Under the pieces are notes generated by a model. That model was not told the origin of the DNA. It saw nothing but the letters and a program-made list of their open reading frames with translations, and did not search any database. A program made the position numbers and the translations under genes. From positions 1 to 31,940 of the forward strand of contig MCFG01000553.1 of the NCBI GenBank assembly GCA_002104895.1: a DNA stretch of 31,940 bases, in the 5' to 3' direction. Shown here in pieces: positions 8,354-18,058 of the stretch (the stretch's first letter is position 1; each line of letters begins with the position of its first letter). Source of the stretch: Anaeromyces robustus (Eukaryota > Neocallimastigomycota > Neocallimastigomycetes > Neocallimastigales > Neocallimastigaceae).

Positions 8354-11300
8354 ATGGACGAAGTAAACATCGACAATGCAATCCTGAAAGATGGATTTGC
8401 TGGGGATAGACGATATCTTAAGGGCTTTCTCGCTAAAATTAACTTGATATTCTTATTGTACCCAGATCGTTACCCAGATGACACGACCAAAGTAATTTAT
8501 CTTATATCAAGACTATATGGTAACGCTATGAACTGGGCTGCTACCCTAATTGAAAGATCAGACCCTTGTCTCAATGACTATCAAGCTTTTACTTCCAAAT
8601 TAAAATCCTTTTATGGTGACAATGATGCTAGCTACGTCGCTAACCAAATGCTCAAGAGGATCAAACAAAAAAGTCTTGGAGGAATTAGAGGATACATATC
8701 CGAGTTCAACAAGTATGCCGATGAATCCAACTGGAATGAAGAGGCAAAAATGGATGCCTTCATTGATGGCCTACATCAACAAGTAGCTTTGAAAGTTTTA
8801 GAATTATTCCCTGGCCCAAGAGATTTAATCTCTCTTCAAACAATTGCTTCCAGAATCGATTCAAGACTTAGTGCGAAAAGGACTTTCTTTGACAGTAATA
8901 ATAATAATAACTCTACAAGAAAGAAAAATAACTATAGAAAAACTTATAATAAAGATAATTCTCAAGCTAAATATCATGGACCCCTAAGTAATGAAGAGAA
9001 AGAAAGAAGAAAGAAAAATAATCTATGCTTATACTGTGGTTCTTCAAAACATAAATTAGACAGTTGCCCTAAGAGAACCAAAAAACCAACTGAGAAGACT
9101 TCTTTTATGTCTGTTCCTACTACTGTACCCACTCAGAATGAAAGAAGTAATAATCGTAGAAATGAACAAGCTACGTCTAATTTCAAATTATCATATGAAC
9201 TGGATACCGAAGTATTGATTGATACTGGCTCTGCTCTCAATCTTATTGATGTCGACTATTGTAATGATCATAACATTCCATATAGCTGTGATGAAGAACT
9301 TCCAAAGATTCTTGGAATAGGTGGTCGTCAAGCTTTATTCGGAATTACAAAACCACTTAATCTTCGTTACAAAGATCATTTGTGCAGAACTCAATTCTAT
9401 GTCACAGATTTACCATATTATCATTGTATACTTGGTTTAGACTGGCTCAGAGAACACAACCCCGACATTGACTTTACTAATAATAAAATCTCTTTTGTCT
9501 CCGAACATTGTCTTACATACTGCGTAACTTTACCGACTAATGTTCCAGAGTTTCCAGAAGAGAATTCTGCTTTTCCCCGAATAGAAAACAACTCTACGCA
9601 AAATAATGAAATAACTACTTTGCCCGTTTTTCTTGAAACTGAAAAAGAAACTTCGTGTAAATCCTCTTCTCAAGAATCAAAAACAAAAACCGAGAATCCA
9701 AAAGACAAGTCTTCAAAAGAAATATTAACTACAAAAGAATCTCTGATACAACTTGCATTCTTGGTATCCCAGGAAATTCTGCCAAAAGAACTAATTGAAT
9801 TTATTGATGTTTTTAGCGAAACATCTGCTGAAAAGCTTCCGCCACATCGTCCTTATGACTGTCAAATAAACCTTATTGAAAACGCGAGACTCTTTTATGG
9901 TCCAATATATCCCTTAACTGAACTTGAATCCAGAATTCTTAAAGAGTACATTGAAGAAAATTTAAAAAAGGGCTTTATACGTAAATCCAAGTCTCCTGCT
10001 GGCGCTCCAGTTCTTTTTGTCCCTAAAAAGAATGGTGAACTACGTCTATGTCAAGATTATAGAGAACTGAATAAAATTACTATCCGAGATTCGTATCCAC
10101 TTCCATTAATTCAAGACATGTTAGAACATTTAGGAAAAGGCAAAATATTCTCTAAATTAGATCTACGCTCGGCCTATAATCTAGTTAGAATCAAAGAAGG
10201 TGACGAATATAAAACCGCCTTCACTTGTAAATACGGTCATTTCGAATACCTGGTTATGCCATTCGGTCTTAAAAACGCTCCCGCAGTTTTCCAACATTTC
10301 ATTAATGATGTTTTTGAGGATATTATTGGTGACTTTGTCTATGCATACATAGACGATATTATTATATTTTCTCTTGATAAAGAATCCCACATAATTCATG
10401 TTAAAGAAGCTCTTTCTCGTCTTCGTCATGCCGGTTTATATGCTAAACTGGAAAAATGCCAATTTTTCGTCTCGTCTATCGACTTCCTTGGTCATCGAAT
10501 TTCTTCGGAAGGTTTATCTATGGATCCAAACAAAGTTTCTTCTGTTGTAAATTGGCCTGTTCCTACTAACGTTAAAGAACTACAATCTTTCCTTGGTTTA
10601 GCAAACTACTATAGAAGATTCATACTTGGTTTCGCTAAATTGTGTCAACCTCTACACCATCTTCTTCGCAAAAATGTTACTTTTAATTGGTCTTCTGAAG
10701 CTCAATCCGCTTTCAATACACTTAAGTCTAAATTTTCCTCTTATCCTGTCCTTGTTCATCCAAATAGAGAATTACCTTTCATAGTGGAAACTGATTCAAG
10801 TAATTTCGCTATTGGTGCGGTATTATCTCAGAAATCTCTTTCTGATAACCACATTCATCCAGTAGCCTTTTACTCAAGATCCCTTTCTCCTACTGAACGT
10901 AATTATCCTATTTATGACAAGGAACTTCTTGCTATAATTTCTGCTCTTGAAAATTGGCGTCACTTTCTAAAAGGCGCTTCCGAACCTTTTGTTATTTACT
11001 CTGATCATCGTAATCTCTTATTCCAGAAAAAACCTGAGAAAATGACTCAAAGACTCGTTCGTTGGTCTCTATTCTTATCCGAATTTAACTTTAAAATTCT
11101 TTACCGTTCTGGTTCTTCTAATGGCAAGCCTGATGCACTCTCTCGTCGTCCAGACTATATTCCTTGTTCTAATACTTCTGACAACTCTCAATTTTCTGTT
11201 CTCCGTCCTGAAAATTTCTGTACTCTCATCTGTTCTAACACTTCTTTGTATAACGATATTCTCTCTGACTACAAAAATGATTCATTTTACTCTGATATCT

Positions 11301-12664
11301 GCAATTACCTTGAGTCTAAAAAACCTCCCGTTCCTCACCAACATATTGATAAATTTTCTTTAAGCAACGGATTTCTCCTTTTTAATAATAAAATCTATAC
11401 TCCTCCAAATTGCCGTTCTTCTGTTATTAAAATCTGCCATGATTCTCCTTCTGCTGGTCACTTCGGTATTAGAAAAACAACCTCTCTCATCTCTCGTGAT
11501 TTTTGGTGGCCATATATTTCGTCTGATGTCAAAGATTATATTCGTTCTTGTGACATATGTTGCCGTGCTAAATCTTCTCGTCATAAACCTTATGGTTTCC
11601 TGCATCCTTTAGAAATTAGTGATCGTCCCTGGTCTTCCATCTCTATGGATTTTATCACCGACTTACCTAATTCTGAAGGTTATAATTGTATTCTTGTTGT
11701 CGTTGATCGTCTTACCAAAATGATTCACCTCTTTCCCTTTAATAATATTCCTTCTGCTTCTGAAACTGCTTCTGTTTTCCTTAACAATATTTTCAAACTT
11801 CACGGCTTTCCTTCTGAAATCATCTCTGATAGAGGTACTCAGTTCACCTCTAAATTCTGGAAATCTCTCTGTAAATCTTTCAATATTGACTTAAAATTCT
11901 CTTCACCTTATCATCACCAATCAAATGGGCAAACGGAGAGGGTGAACTCCGTTATAGAACAATATCTAAGATGCTTCACCAACTATAAAGGAACAAATTG
12001 GAATCAATTTCTTTGCCTCGCTGAATTTAGTTACAACAATTCTTTACAAGACTCAACTGGCTTCTCACCATTTTATCTCAATTATGGATATCACCCAAGA
12101 CACTCTCCAGTAATTCCAGATCAAACTTGTATTCCCAGAACCGAAGAAATGACAAAAGACTTCGTAGACCTAAACAAGAAACTAAAAGAAAACCTGAAAA
12201 AGGCTATAGAAACACAGAAACTACAAGCAGATAAACGTAGATCCAAACCTCCTGAATTTAAAACTGGTGATAAAGTATGGTTGGACAGCTCACTAATAAT
12301 CCACAAAGGCAATAAAAAATTTAAACCCAGAAAATTAGGACCCTACAAAATTTTAGAAAAAATTTCTGAAGTTTCTTATAAATTAGAATTACCAAAAACA
12401 ATCAAGATACATCCAGTAGTTCATGTTTCTAGCTTAGAGCCATATTACGAAGATAGATTTAATAGAAACCCTCCTGCTCCACCTCCCATAATAATTAACG
12501 ACGAGCAAGAATATGAAGTAGAAGAAATACTCGACAAGAGAAAGTATTATGGAAAAACTCAATATTTAATCAAATGGAAAGGCTACCCTATATCTGAAGC
12601 TTCTTGGGAACCTGTCGAAAATCTGAACTGTGATCAACTTCTTAAGGAATTTAATAAAAAATAA
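8354..12664 (+). CDS. Element A Gag-Pol polyprotein with C-terminal chromodomain
   Basis: This single ORF of 1436 aa contains all domains of a chromovirus. Gag capsid is about residues 1-180, and the CCHC zinc knuckle is 225-238 ([14 protein letters not shown]). Protease has DTG at 290-292 and ILGLDWL. RT starts near [13 protein letters not shown], with motif [12 protein letters not shown] and catalytic YIDD at 665-668. RNase H begins near [11 protein letters not shown] (Asp about 814) with DHRNL. Integrase has the zinc finger His1029/His1036/Cys1066/Cys1069 and D1099, D1159, E1195, giving the exact D,D-35-E spacing. A GPY module (KLGPYKIL) is followed by the chromodomain at about 1387-1433 (EEILDKRK ... 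YLIKWKGY ... SWEPVENL). All expected catalytic residues are present, and Gag and Pol are in one frame without a shift, as in Tf1. The start aligns with the B Gag start. The chromodomain probably directs integration to marked chromatin (family knowledge). Confidence 0.97.
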   Translation: MDEVNIDNAILKDGFAGDRRYLKGFLAKINLIFLLYPDRYPDDTTKVIYLISRLYGNAMNWAATLIERSDPCLNDYQAFTSKLKSFYGDNDASYVANQMLKRIKQKSLGGIRGYISEFNKYADESNWNEEAKMDAFIDGLHQQVALKVLELFPGPRDLISLQTIASRIDSRLSAKRTFFDSNNNNNSTRKKNNYRKTYNKDNSQAKYHGPLSNEEKERRKKNNLCLYCGSSKHKLDSCPKRTKKPTEKTSFMSVPTTVPTQNERSNNRRNEQATSNFKLSYELDTEVLIDTGSALNLIDVDYCNDHNIPYSCDEELPKILGIGGRQALFGITKPLNLRYKDHLCRTQFYVTDLPYYHCILGLDWLREHNPDIDFTNNKISFVSEHCLTYCVTLPTNVPEFPEENSAFPRIENNSTQNNEITTLPVFLETEKETSCKSSSQESKTKTENPKDKSSKEILTTKESLIQLAFLVSQEILPKELIEFIDVFSETSAEKLPPHRPYDCQINLIENARLFYGPIYPLTELESRILKEYIEENLKKGFIRKSKSPAGAPVLFVPKKNGELRLCQDYRELNKITIRDSYPLPLIQDMLEHLGKGKIFSKLDLRSAYNLVRIKEGDEYKTAFTCKYGHFEYLVMPFGLKNAPAVFQHFINDVFEDIIGDFVYAYIDDIIIFSLDKESHIIHVKEALSRLRHAGLYAKLEKCQFFVSSIDFLGHRISSEGLSMDPNKVSSVVNWPVPTNVKELQSFLGLANYYRRFILGFAKLCQPLHHLLRKNVTFNWSSEAQSAFNTLKSKFSSYPVLVHPNRELPFIVETDSSNFAIGAVLSQKSLSDNHIHPVAFYSRSLSPTERNYPIYDKELLAIISALENWRHFLKGASEPFVIYSDHRNLLFQKKPEKMTQRLVRWSLFLSEFNFKILYRSGSSNGKPDALSRRPDYIPCSNTSDNSQFSVLRPENFCTLICSNTSLYNDILSDYKNDSFYSDICNYLESKKPPVPHQHIDKFSLSNGFLLFNNKIYTPPNCRSSVIKICHDSPSAGHFGIRKTTSLISRDFWWPYISSDVKDYIRSCDICCRAKSSRHKPYGFLHPLEISDRPWSSISMDFITDLPNSEGYNCILVVVDRLTKMIHLFPFNNIPSASETASVFLNNIFKLHGFPSEIISDRGTQFTSKFWKSLCKSFNIDLKFSSPYHHQSNGQTERVNSVIEQYLRCFTNYKGTNWNQFLCLAEFSYNNSLQDSTGFSPFYLNYGYHPRHSPVIPDQTCIPRTEEMTKDFVDLNKKLKENLKKAIETQKLQADKRRSKPPEFKTGDKVWLDSSLIIHKGNKKFKPRKLGPYKILEKISEVSYKLELPKTIKIHPVVHVSSLEPYYEDRFNRNPPAPPPIIINDEQEYEVEEILDKRKYYGKTQYLIKWKGYPISEASWEPVENLNCDQLLKEFNKK
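11930..11946 (+). promoter_or_regulatory. Possible central polypurine tract within integrase
   Basis: The stretch CAAACGGAGAGGGTGAA encodes QTERVN around the catalytic Glu. It uses GC-rich codons (ACG GAG AGG GTG) unlike the AT-rich codons around it. It is identical at the nucleotide level in the diverged element C (complement of 576-592). Confidence 0.4.
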
Positions 12665-12718
12665 AAATTTTTATATTAGATAGTTTTAAATTTATTTTAA
12701 TAAAATTTTATCTAGATT

Positions 12719-12749
12719 CGTCTGGTATCCGAATCCTAGAGGAGGACCA
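12719..12749 (+). promoter_or_regulatory. Polypurine tract and conserved 3' block of element A
   Basis: It begins CGTCTGGTATCCGA and ends TAGAGGAGGACCA immediately before the 3' LTR. It is identical to the block of B and near-identical to that of E. The 54 nt between the ORF stop and this block are AT-rich and featureless. Confidence 0.85.
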
Positions 12750-13222
12750 TGTAACGAATACTAGAAATTATAGAGTTGGCTTACTCGTTAAGCTCTAGAA
12801 CTCTGCTCAGTATTCCTGGGTTCAATACACAGGAATGCCTTTTGTTAAAATTTATATTTTTATTTTTTACTATTTTATTATTTTATTTTTTTATTATTAT
12901 TTTATTATATATTAATATATTATAAAGTGTATTAAATGATAATATTATTTTATTATAAAAAGGTTAATAGACCAATTAGATTTAGAATATAATAACTCAT
13001 GAAAAATGTAATTAAAATATTTTGAAATAATGTTTATAAATATTCAAGAATTTTCTCATTTGAAAATTCGAGTTTTTATTAACAAAGAAATAATAAAATA
13101 AATAAAATTATTTGATACTAACCTGTTGTTTGTTTGTGTCCAATAATTCTTGTTTATTTTCTAATATTGAGGTGTTTTTAAGTTTATTAAGAATTATTAT
13201 TGTTGGACTTCTGTTCTTTACA
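12750..13222 (+). repeat. Element A 3' LTR (473 bp)
   Basis: It has the same length and ends as 5843-6315, with one base difference seen. Box A-like is at 12777-12787 and box B-like at 12819-12828. Confidence 0.96.
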
Positions 13223-13904
13223 CTCTGCCTACCAGCGAGGGCCAATGCGAATATAAGAAATTTTATAAAGAGTAAAAGGGACGATAAAAACAAGGATTAT
13301 TATCTATAAATTCCTTGTTTTTAAAAGTTACACACAAAAATCTTTATTACACAAGGTTTTCTTGCTACTATTTCAAGCAAGGAATTTATTAATTATTATT
13401 ATTATTTTTTTTTTTTTTTTTTTTTTTTACTTACTTGTAAAAATGTTCACTTAATTATTATATTAATTTATTTAATTAATATTTATTTGTTCACTTATAT
13501 ATTTGATTTATTTAACCTTGGTTTTTATTCACTTAGATTTCCTAATTGATTTATTTAGTTCTTAAATTTTGGTTCACTTAATTATGGATTTATTTAAATT
13601 ATTATATTTTGTTCACTTATATAATTTATAGGGTTAGGTTATTTGTTTCTTGAATTGATTTTCAAAGGGTTATTTTCTTTAACGGATTGTTTTAAGTTAT
13701 TTTATTTCTAAGATTGATCTGGTTTACTAAAATGGTATTTCCAAATGGATAGCTAATTTTTCTTTGATTTTAATATAAAAATTGGGGAGTAGCGACCTAA
13801 CTAAGAAGTGGATTGTTTTCTAAAAAGGGAGGTGGCTTACTAATACAGGCGGTAGCTTACTTGCGGAGGTATTGCTTGTTTTTCTAATTTAGTGGCGTTT
13901 TTAT
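13223..13904 (-). other. Element B leader, LTR-proximal part
   Basis: This is the remainder of the B 5' leader beyond A. It begins with the second CTCTG and the rest of the leader repeat (CCTACCAGCGAGGG), then a T run at about 13406-13429, then AT-rich sequence with no supported ORF. At 13785-13885 there are several short G-rich motifs (GGAGGTGGCTTAC, GGCGGTAGCTTAC, GCGGAGGT) that look like diverged short repeats. Confidence 0.65.
13895..13904 (-). promoter_or_regulatory. Primer binding site of element B (self-complementary type)
   Basis: In sense, ATAAAAACGC directly follows the 5' LTR. It is the exact reverse complement of GCGTTTTTAT inside the LTR (complement of 14118-14127). It differs from the A site at one base, and the LTR partner carries the matching change. 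Confidence 0.75.
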
Positions 13905-14505
13905 TGTAATGATAGAGTGGAGTTTATTAGCAACAGGCCCGCAAGCTTGAGTAACTCGAAATAATGGACAACACGAAAGATCTAAGAAAGATAAAAGACA
14001 CAGTTAATTAAAAATATGTTTTATAATAAAATGTTTTATTAATTTTTATTAAATTTAAAATATAATAATTTATTAATTAGTTAGTGTAATATTTCGAATT
14101 ACTTATTTAACTAGTTAATAAAAACGCGAAGAAAAAATATTTCTTTTGTCGAAATTTTACACGTATTTATACTTTTTACGGAAAAATAGTTTTCGTTTGT
14201 AAAAAGTATTAAAAGTTCTAGAAACTTAGATTTTTTGATTTAAAATGAATCTCGGGTAAATAAAATTTAAAATAAAAAGAAAAACTAGAATCTTTTAGAA
14301 TTTAATCGATAAGATTTTATCGATTAAATTCGAGTAATTTCTACAACAAGGAAAAGTGTAGAAAATTTTGATAATAAATTTTTAAAATAAAATTTTTCCA
14401 AAATTGGAAAGAGTGAGAGTCGAACCCGAGAGGTTCGGCCTGATGGTTCTAGTGTCTGACCACTAGACCATGGTTACTATTTTACTAATTCTGAGTTTCG
14501 TTACA
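13905..14505 (-). repeat. Element B 5' LTR (601 bp)
   Basis: Same ends and length as 1923-2523. The tRNA-like boxes are the complements of 14460-14470 (box A, TGGTCTAGTGG) and 14417-14426 (box B). The TATA box is the complement of 14164-14171. Confidence 0.95.
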
Positions 14506-14510
14506 GTATC
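14506..14510. repeat. TSD GTATC of element B, right copy
   Basis: It matches 1918-1922. Confidence 0.93.
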
Positions 14511-15460
14511 TCTTTGACATTTTTTGGAACAGGCCAATCTAAAACTGCTTTTACCTTTTCTTTATCCATTTCTAAACCACGTCTAGAAATTACATATCCA
14601 AGAAAGATTGTTTCTTCTACATCAAATTCACACTTTTCCAAGTTTAAGTATAAATTATTTTCTAACAATTTAATTAATACCTTTGTTACATGAGTATGAT
14701 GTTCTTTAATATTCTTAGAGTATATGAGGATATCATCAATATAAGAGATTACGAATTCATCAAGATAATCACTTAAAACATCATTTATAAAATGTTGAAA
14801 TGTAGCTGGAGCATTTTTTAACCCGAAAGGCATTACTAAATATTCATAATGACCATAACGAGTACGAAATGCAGTTTTGAATTCATCTCCTTCTTTGATT
14901 AAAGGAAGAGGATATGAATTGCGGATGGTCATTTCATTAAGTTTTCTATAATCAACACACAAACGTAAAGAACCATCCTTCTTTTTAACGAAAAGAATAG
15001 GTGCTCCAGCAGGAGAAGTAGATTTTCTAATAAAACCTTTTTCTAAATTCTCTTTTAAATATCTTTTTAATTCCTCTCTTTCAATTTCATTTAAAGAATA
15101 TAGTGGTCCGTAAAACAAACTACTATTTTCTTTTAATTTTATTTCACAATCGTAATCACGATGTGGAGGCAATTTCTTACAATTTTGTTCATTAAACACA
15201 TCAATAAAATCAATATATTGTGATGGTACAGTGACCATTTTTTCATCTTTATTTATAATATTTAATTTTTTAATAACTCTACATGCATAAGATATTTTAC
15301 TTTCTTTTTTAATACATGAATTTTCATTACAAGAATCATTATTACATTTATTTTTATCTTTTTTATTACTAAAATCGTTATTATTACTATCACTAATTTC
15401 TTCACTAATTTTACTATCACTAATACTATCATTAATGCTATCAATATCACTAGTACTATC
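14506..15460 (-). pseudogene. Element C pol, linker and reverse transcriptase segment, RT motif A deleted
   Basis: The frame is open from 15460 to 14506. An Asn/Ser/Asp-rich linker is followed by RT from about FIDVFNEQ / KLPPHRDYDCEIKL through [34 protein letters not shown] and YIDDILIYS to VPKNVKEI. Compared with element A, about 27 residues are missing in frame between NSYPLPLI and KEGDEFKTAF. This removes motif A (LDLRSAY in A), which bears the first catalytic Asp, so the enzyme should be inactive. The first ATG (15238) is not the true start, because upstream codons are open and continue into the gag fragment at 17307-17343. Confidence 0.9.
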
Positions 15461-16053
15461 TGTAAAGATTTGGAGTGACCACTAGGTTATTGTAGGAAAT
15501 TAATAATAAATAATAATATAATATATTAAATTATTTATAACACTATTGATTATTCACTTAATTAATTAGTAGATTCATTTATATAATATATATTTGTTCA
15601 TTTATTTATGGTTGATATTTATATTTTATTTATTATTAATTGATTGTTAATATCGACTCAAAGAGTCAAATAAAATAAAATACATGAATTTATATATTCA
15701 AAAATCTATTCTAAATTATTACATGATTGGGCAAATTATTTAAAATAAGAATTATATAATTATTTAATTATTATTTTAATTAAATAAATATAATATTAAG
15801 AACTAGATAAATTATTATATTAATTAAGTGAATAATAAATTAATATTTAAATAAATTTATTTCAATGAATACATATTATTAATTTAAGTAAATTATTATC
15901 TAATAATTGAGTGAATATATTTATTATTAATTAAATAAATAATATTATTCCGAAAGGTAAAGAGTAAGGTTCGAACCAGAGACAACCAACATAATAATAG
16001 AAGCAGGTAGAACTGAGCCTAATTAGTAGCCATAATGGATCCATATCATTACA
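15461..16053 (-). repeat. Element E 3' LTR (593 bp)
   Basis: In sense it starts TGTAATGATATGGATCC and ends AAATCTTTACA. The tRNA-like box B GGTTCGAACC lies near 15968-15977 on the complement, with box A-like TAGGCTCAGTT about 44 nt before it. Confidence 0.93.
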
Positions 16054-16084
16054 TGGTCCTCCTCTAAAGATCGGATACCAGACG
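16054..16084 (-). promoter_or_regulatory. Polypurine tract block of element E
   Basis: In sense it begins CGTCTGGTATCCGA and ends TAGAGGAGGACCA before the 3' LTR. It differs from A and B at about four central bases. Confidence 0.85.
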
Positions 16085-16704
16085 ATCGCTAATATAAAAG
16101 AATAGTAAATAAGAGTTTGTAGATAATCTAAAGAGAGTTATAATCGAGAGTAATCATTAAAAGCCTAAAAAAAAAATTTGTATAAGATAGTATCTACAAA
16201 AAGATATATTAAAATATTAGAGTTATAGTATTTGATTATTTAGCGGTAACGTATCCTAAAATAGTAGTTAAAATTTTATATCGAAGTAGAGTTTAAGAGG
16301 TATTATATGGCAGGCACAGATAAAATAAAGATAAATTGGTATCTGGTTTTCTAGTAGAATTGAGTATGAACAGAAAATTACCAAAAAATGCGGCTAACGG
16401 CATCAAAATTGAAATAAAGATTTTTTGAGAAGAAAAATAGGTAAAACTGTTCTAGAATGTTCCAAACTAGTTCAAAGTGTACTCCTGATGGAGATAATTT
16501 ATATTTAGTGAAAAACGCATCATTTTTTTAAACCGATTGGTAAAATTAAAAAATTTCCGAAAAAGATTGATGGATGCGTTGTTGTTCTTATTTTAATATT
16601 ATTGAAAATAGATTTTCGATTTATGGCGTTTATTGAAACGTTGAACGGTGAAAACCTTGGAAGGATTGGTCCTACAACAAGGTAGTGGGTGTTGTTTCAA
16701 CGTG
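16085..16704 (-). other. Element E internal region
   Basis: It is non-coding and of moderate complexity. It is shared with the three internal regions of the right-hand array at about 98 % or better by eye. No protein family is recognisable on either strand. Confidence 0.8.
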
Positions 16705-16714
16705 GAGTCGATAT
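16705..16714 (-). promoter_or_regulatory. Primer binding site of element E (self-complementary type)
   Basis: In sense, ATATCGACTC follows the 5' LTR. It is the exact reverse complement of GAGTCGATAT inside the LTR (complement of 16904-16913). Confidence 0.75.
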
Positions 16715-17306
16715 TGTAAAGATTTGGAGTGACCACTAGGTTATTGTAGGAAATTAATAATAAATAATAATATAATATATTAAATTATTTATAACACTAT
16801 TGATTATTCACTTAATTAATTAGTAGATTCATTTATATAATATATATTTGTTCATTTATTTATGGTTGATATTTATATTTTATTTATTATTAATTGATTG
16901 TTAATATCGACTCAAAGAGTCAAATAAAATAAAATACATGAATTTATATATTCAAAAATCTATTCTAAATTATTACATGATTGGCAAATTATTTAAAATA
17001 AGAATTATATAATTATTTAATTATTATTTTAATTAAATAAATATAATATTAAGAACTAGATAAATTATTATATTAATTAAGTGAATAATAAATTAATATT
17101 TAAATAAATTTATTTCAATGAATACATATTATTAATTTAAGTAAATTATTATCTAATAATTGAGTGAATATATTTATTATTAATTAAATAAATAATATTA
17201 TTCCGAAAGGTAAAGAGTAAGGTTCGAACCAGAGACAACCAACATAATAATAGAAGCAGGTAGAACTGAGCCTAATTAGTAGCCATAATGGGTCCATATC
17301 ATTACA
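16715..17306 (-). repeat. Element E 5' LTR (592 bp)
   Basis: It matches 15461-16053 except for a one-base deletion (GGCAAATT for GGGCAAATT) and one substitution (GGGTCC for GGATCC, plus strand). Confidence 0.93.
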
Positions 17307-17343
17307 CTATCGCTATTACTATCAAACATAAAACTATCATTAA
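17307..17343 (-). pseudogene. Element C coding fragment between two insertions
   Basis: These 37 bases remain between element E and solo LTR D1. They join in frame to the gag segment on the right and the RT linker on the left once one copy of each TSD is discounted. They encode Ser/Asn/Asp-rich linker. Confidence 0.85.
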
Positions 17344-18058
17344 TGTAACGAATCCCTCAATTAGTAAAATAGTAACCATGGTCTAGTGGTTAGTAACTAT
17401 GACCATCTGGGCGAACACTCTGGGTTCGACTCACACCTTGTTCCAAATTTTATAAAAATTTTATTTTAAATTTATTTATTATAAATTTCTGTATTTTATT
17501 CTGTATTTGTTTCTGTATTTTATTTCTGTATTTCTTTATAGAATTACATGGAATAAAATTAGAAACTTTAAGAAAAAATTATATAATATTTCTTTATTTT
17601 TCTATGAGATTCATTTTATAACAAAATATCTTAGTTTCTAGCAATTTTTAATATTTTTTATGAACTTTTATTTTTAAAACTATTTTTCCGCAAAAAGTAT
17701 AAATAGGTGTAAAACTTTTAGTTAAAATATTTTTCTTTGTGCTTTTATTCTTTTATAACTTTATATATATTAGTAATAATTAATTCATAAGTAGTTTGAA
17801 ATACTACAAAGATTAGTTATTATTAATTTTTAATAATTAATAAAACTAAATTCTAATAAAACATATTTTAAATAAAAATAAAATAAAACTTAAAACTAAA
17901 TCTTACTAATATATATATCTCGACACCGACCTTTCAGGTTAACAAAGGAAAGGTGTTCTGATATTGCAATAAGTATATTTTATTTTAAATTTTATTTTGT
18001 TTGTGTTTACTTCAGATTTTGGTGTCAATTGTAATATTGGAACTACCGTTCCGTTACA
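17344..18058 (+). repeat. Solo LTR D1 (715 bp)
   Basis: It starts TGTAACGAATCCC and ends CCGTTCCGTTACA. The TSD ATTAA is at 17339-17343 and 18059-18063. No internal region is present, so it is the product of LTR-LTR recombination. Its start is similar to the B LTR. TATA box is at 17698-17705, and the predicted RNA start GTGCTTTTAT lies about 42 nt later. Confidence 0.95.
17370..17447 (+). promoter_or_regulatory. tRNA-like Pol III promoter in solo LTR D1
   Basis: Box A TGGTCTAGTGG is at 17379-17389 and box B GGTTCGACTC at 17423-17432, 44 nt start-to-start. TTTT follows at about 17447. Same arrangement as in B. Confidence 0.75.

Larger units (their letters stand above)
5843..13222 (+). mobile_element. 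Element A: full-length chromodomain Ty3/gypsy retrotransposon, likely recently active
   Basis: It is 7380 bp, with two 473-bp LTRs that differ at one position on reading (6129 T versus A in the 3' copy). It has a perfect 5-bp TSD and a single uninterrupted 1436-codon Gag-Pol ORF. Order: LTR, self-complementary PBS, 2.0-kb leader, Gag-PR-RT-RNase H-IN-chromodomain, polypurine tract, LTR. The single ORF, chromodomain and self-priming signature place it with Tf1/sushi-type chromoviruses. A second copy (H, 29511-31149) encodes an identical C-terminal 339 aa. Confidence 0.96.
1923..14505 (-). mobile_element. Element B: gag-protease-only LTR retrotransposon, itself split by element A
   Basis: The element is bounded by two 601-bp LTRs (1923-2523 and 13905-14505) that look identical on reading. 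It is flanked by the TSD GTATC (1918-1922 and 14506-14510). Sense is minus: 5' LTR, self-complementary PBS (13904-13895), a leader of about 1.5 kb, one Gag-protease ORF (4979-2958), polypurine tract, 3' LTR. After removing element A the element is about 5.2 kb, and it has no RT, RNase H or integrase. It therefore looks non-autonomous and would need pol from a relative. Its Gag is clearly related to that of element A. Confidence 0.93.
15461..17306 (-). mobile_element. Element E (single copy): short non-coding TRIM-like LTR element
   Basis: Two near-identical LTRs (593 and 592 bp) flank an internal region of 661 bp. The TSD CTATC is at 15456-15460 and 17307-17311. No conserved ORF is present in the internal region. 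A PBS of the self-complementary type and the shared polypurine block are present, so the element has the cis signals for retrotransposition but no proteins. Confidence 0.93.

Noticed and set aside
13108-13309. Two overlapping short ORFs on opposite strands near 13.1-13.3 kb.
   Set aside because: They lie in the A 3' LTR and cross the LTR boundary into the B leader. The LTR copies elsewhere give different continuations.
17939-18058. C-terminal end of the C Gag ORF down to 17939.
   Set aside because: It is translated from solo LTR D1. The real frame continues on the far side of the LTR.
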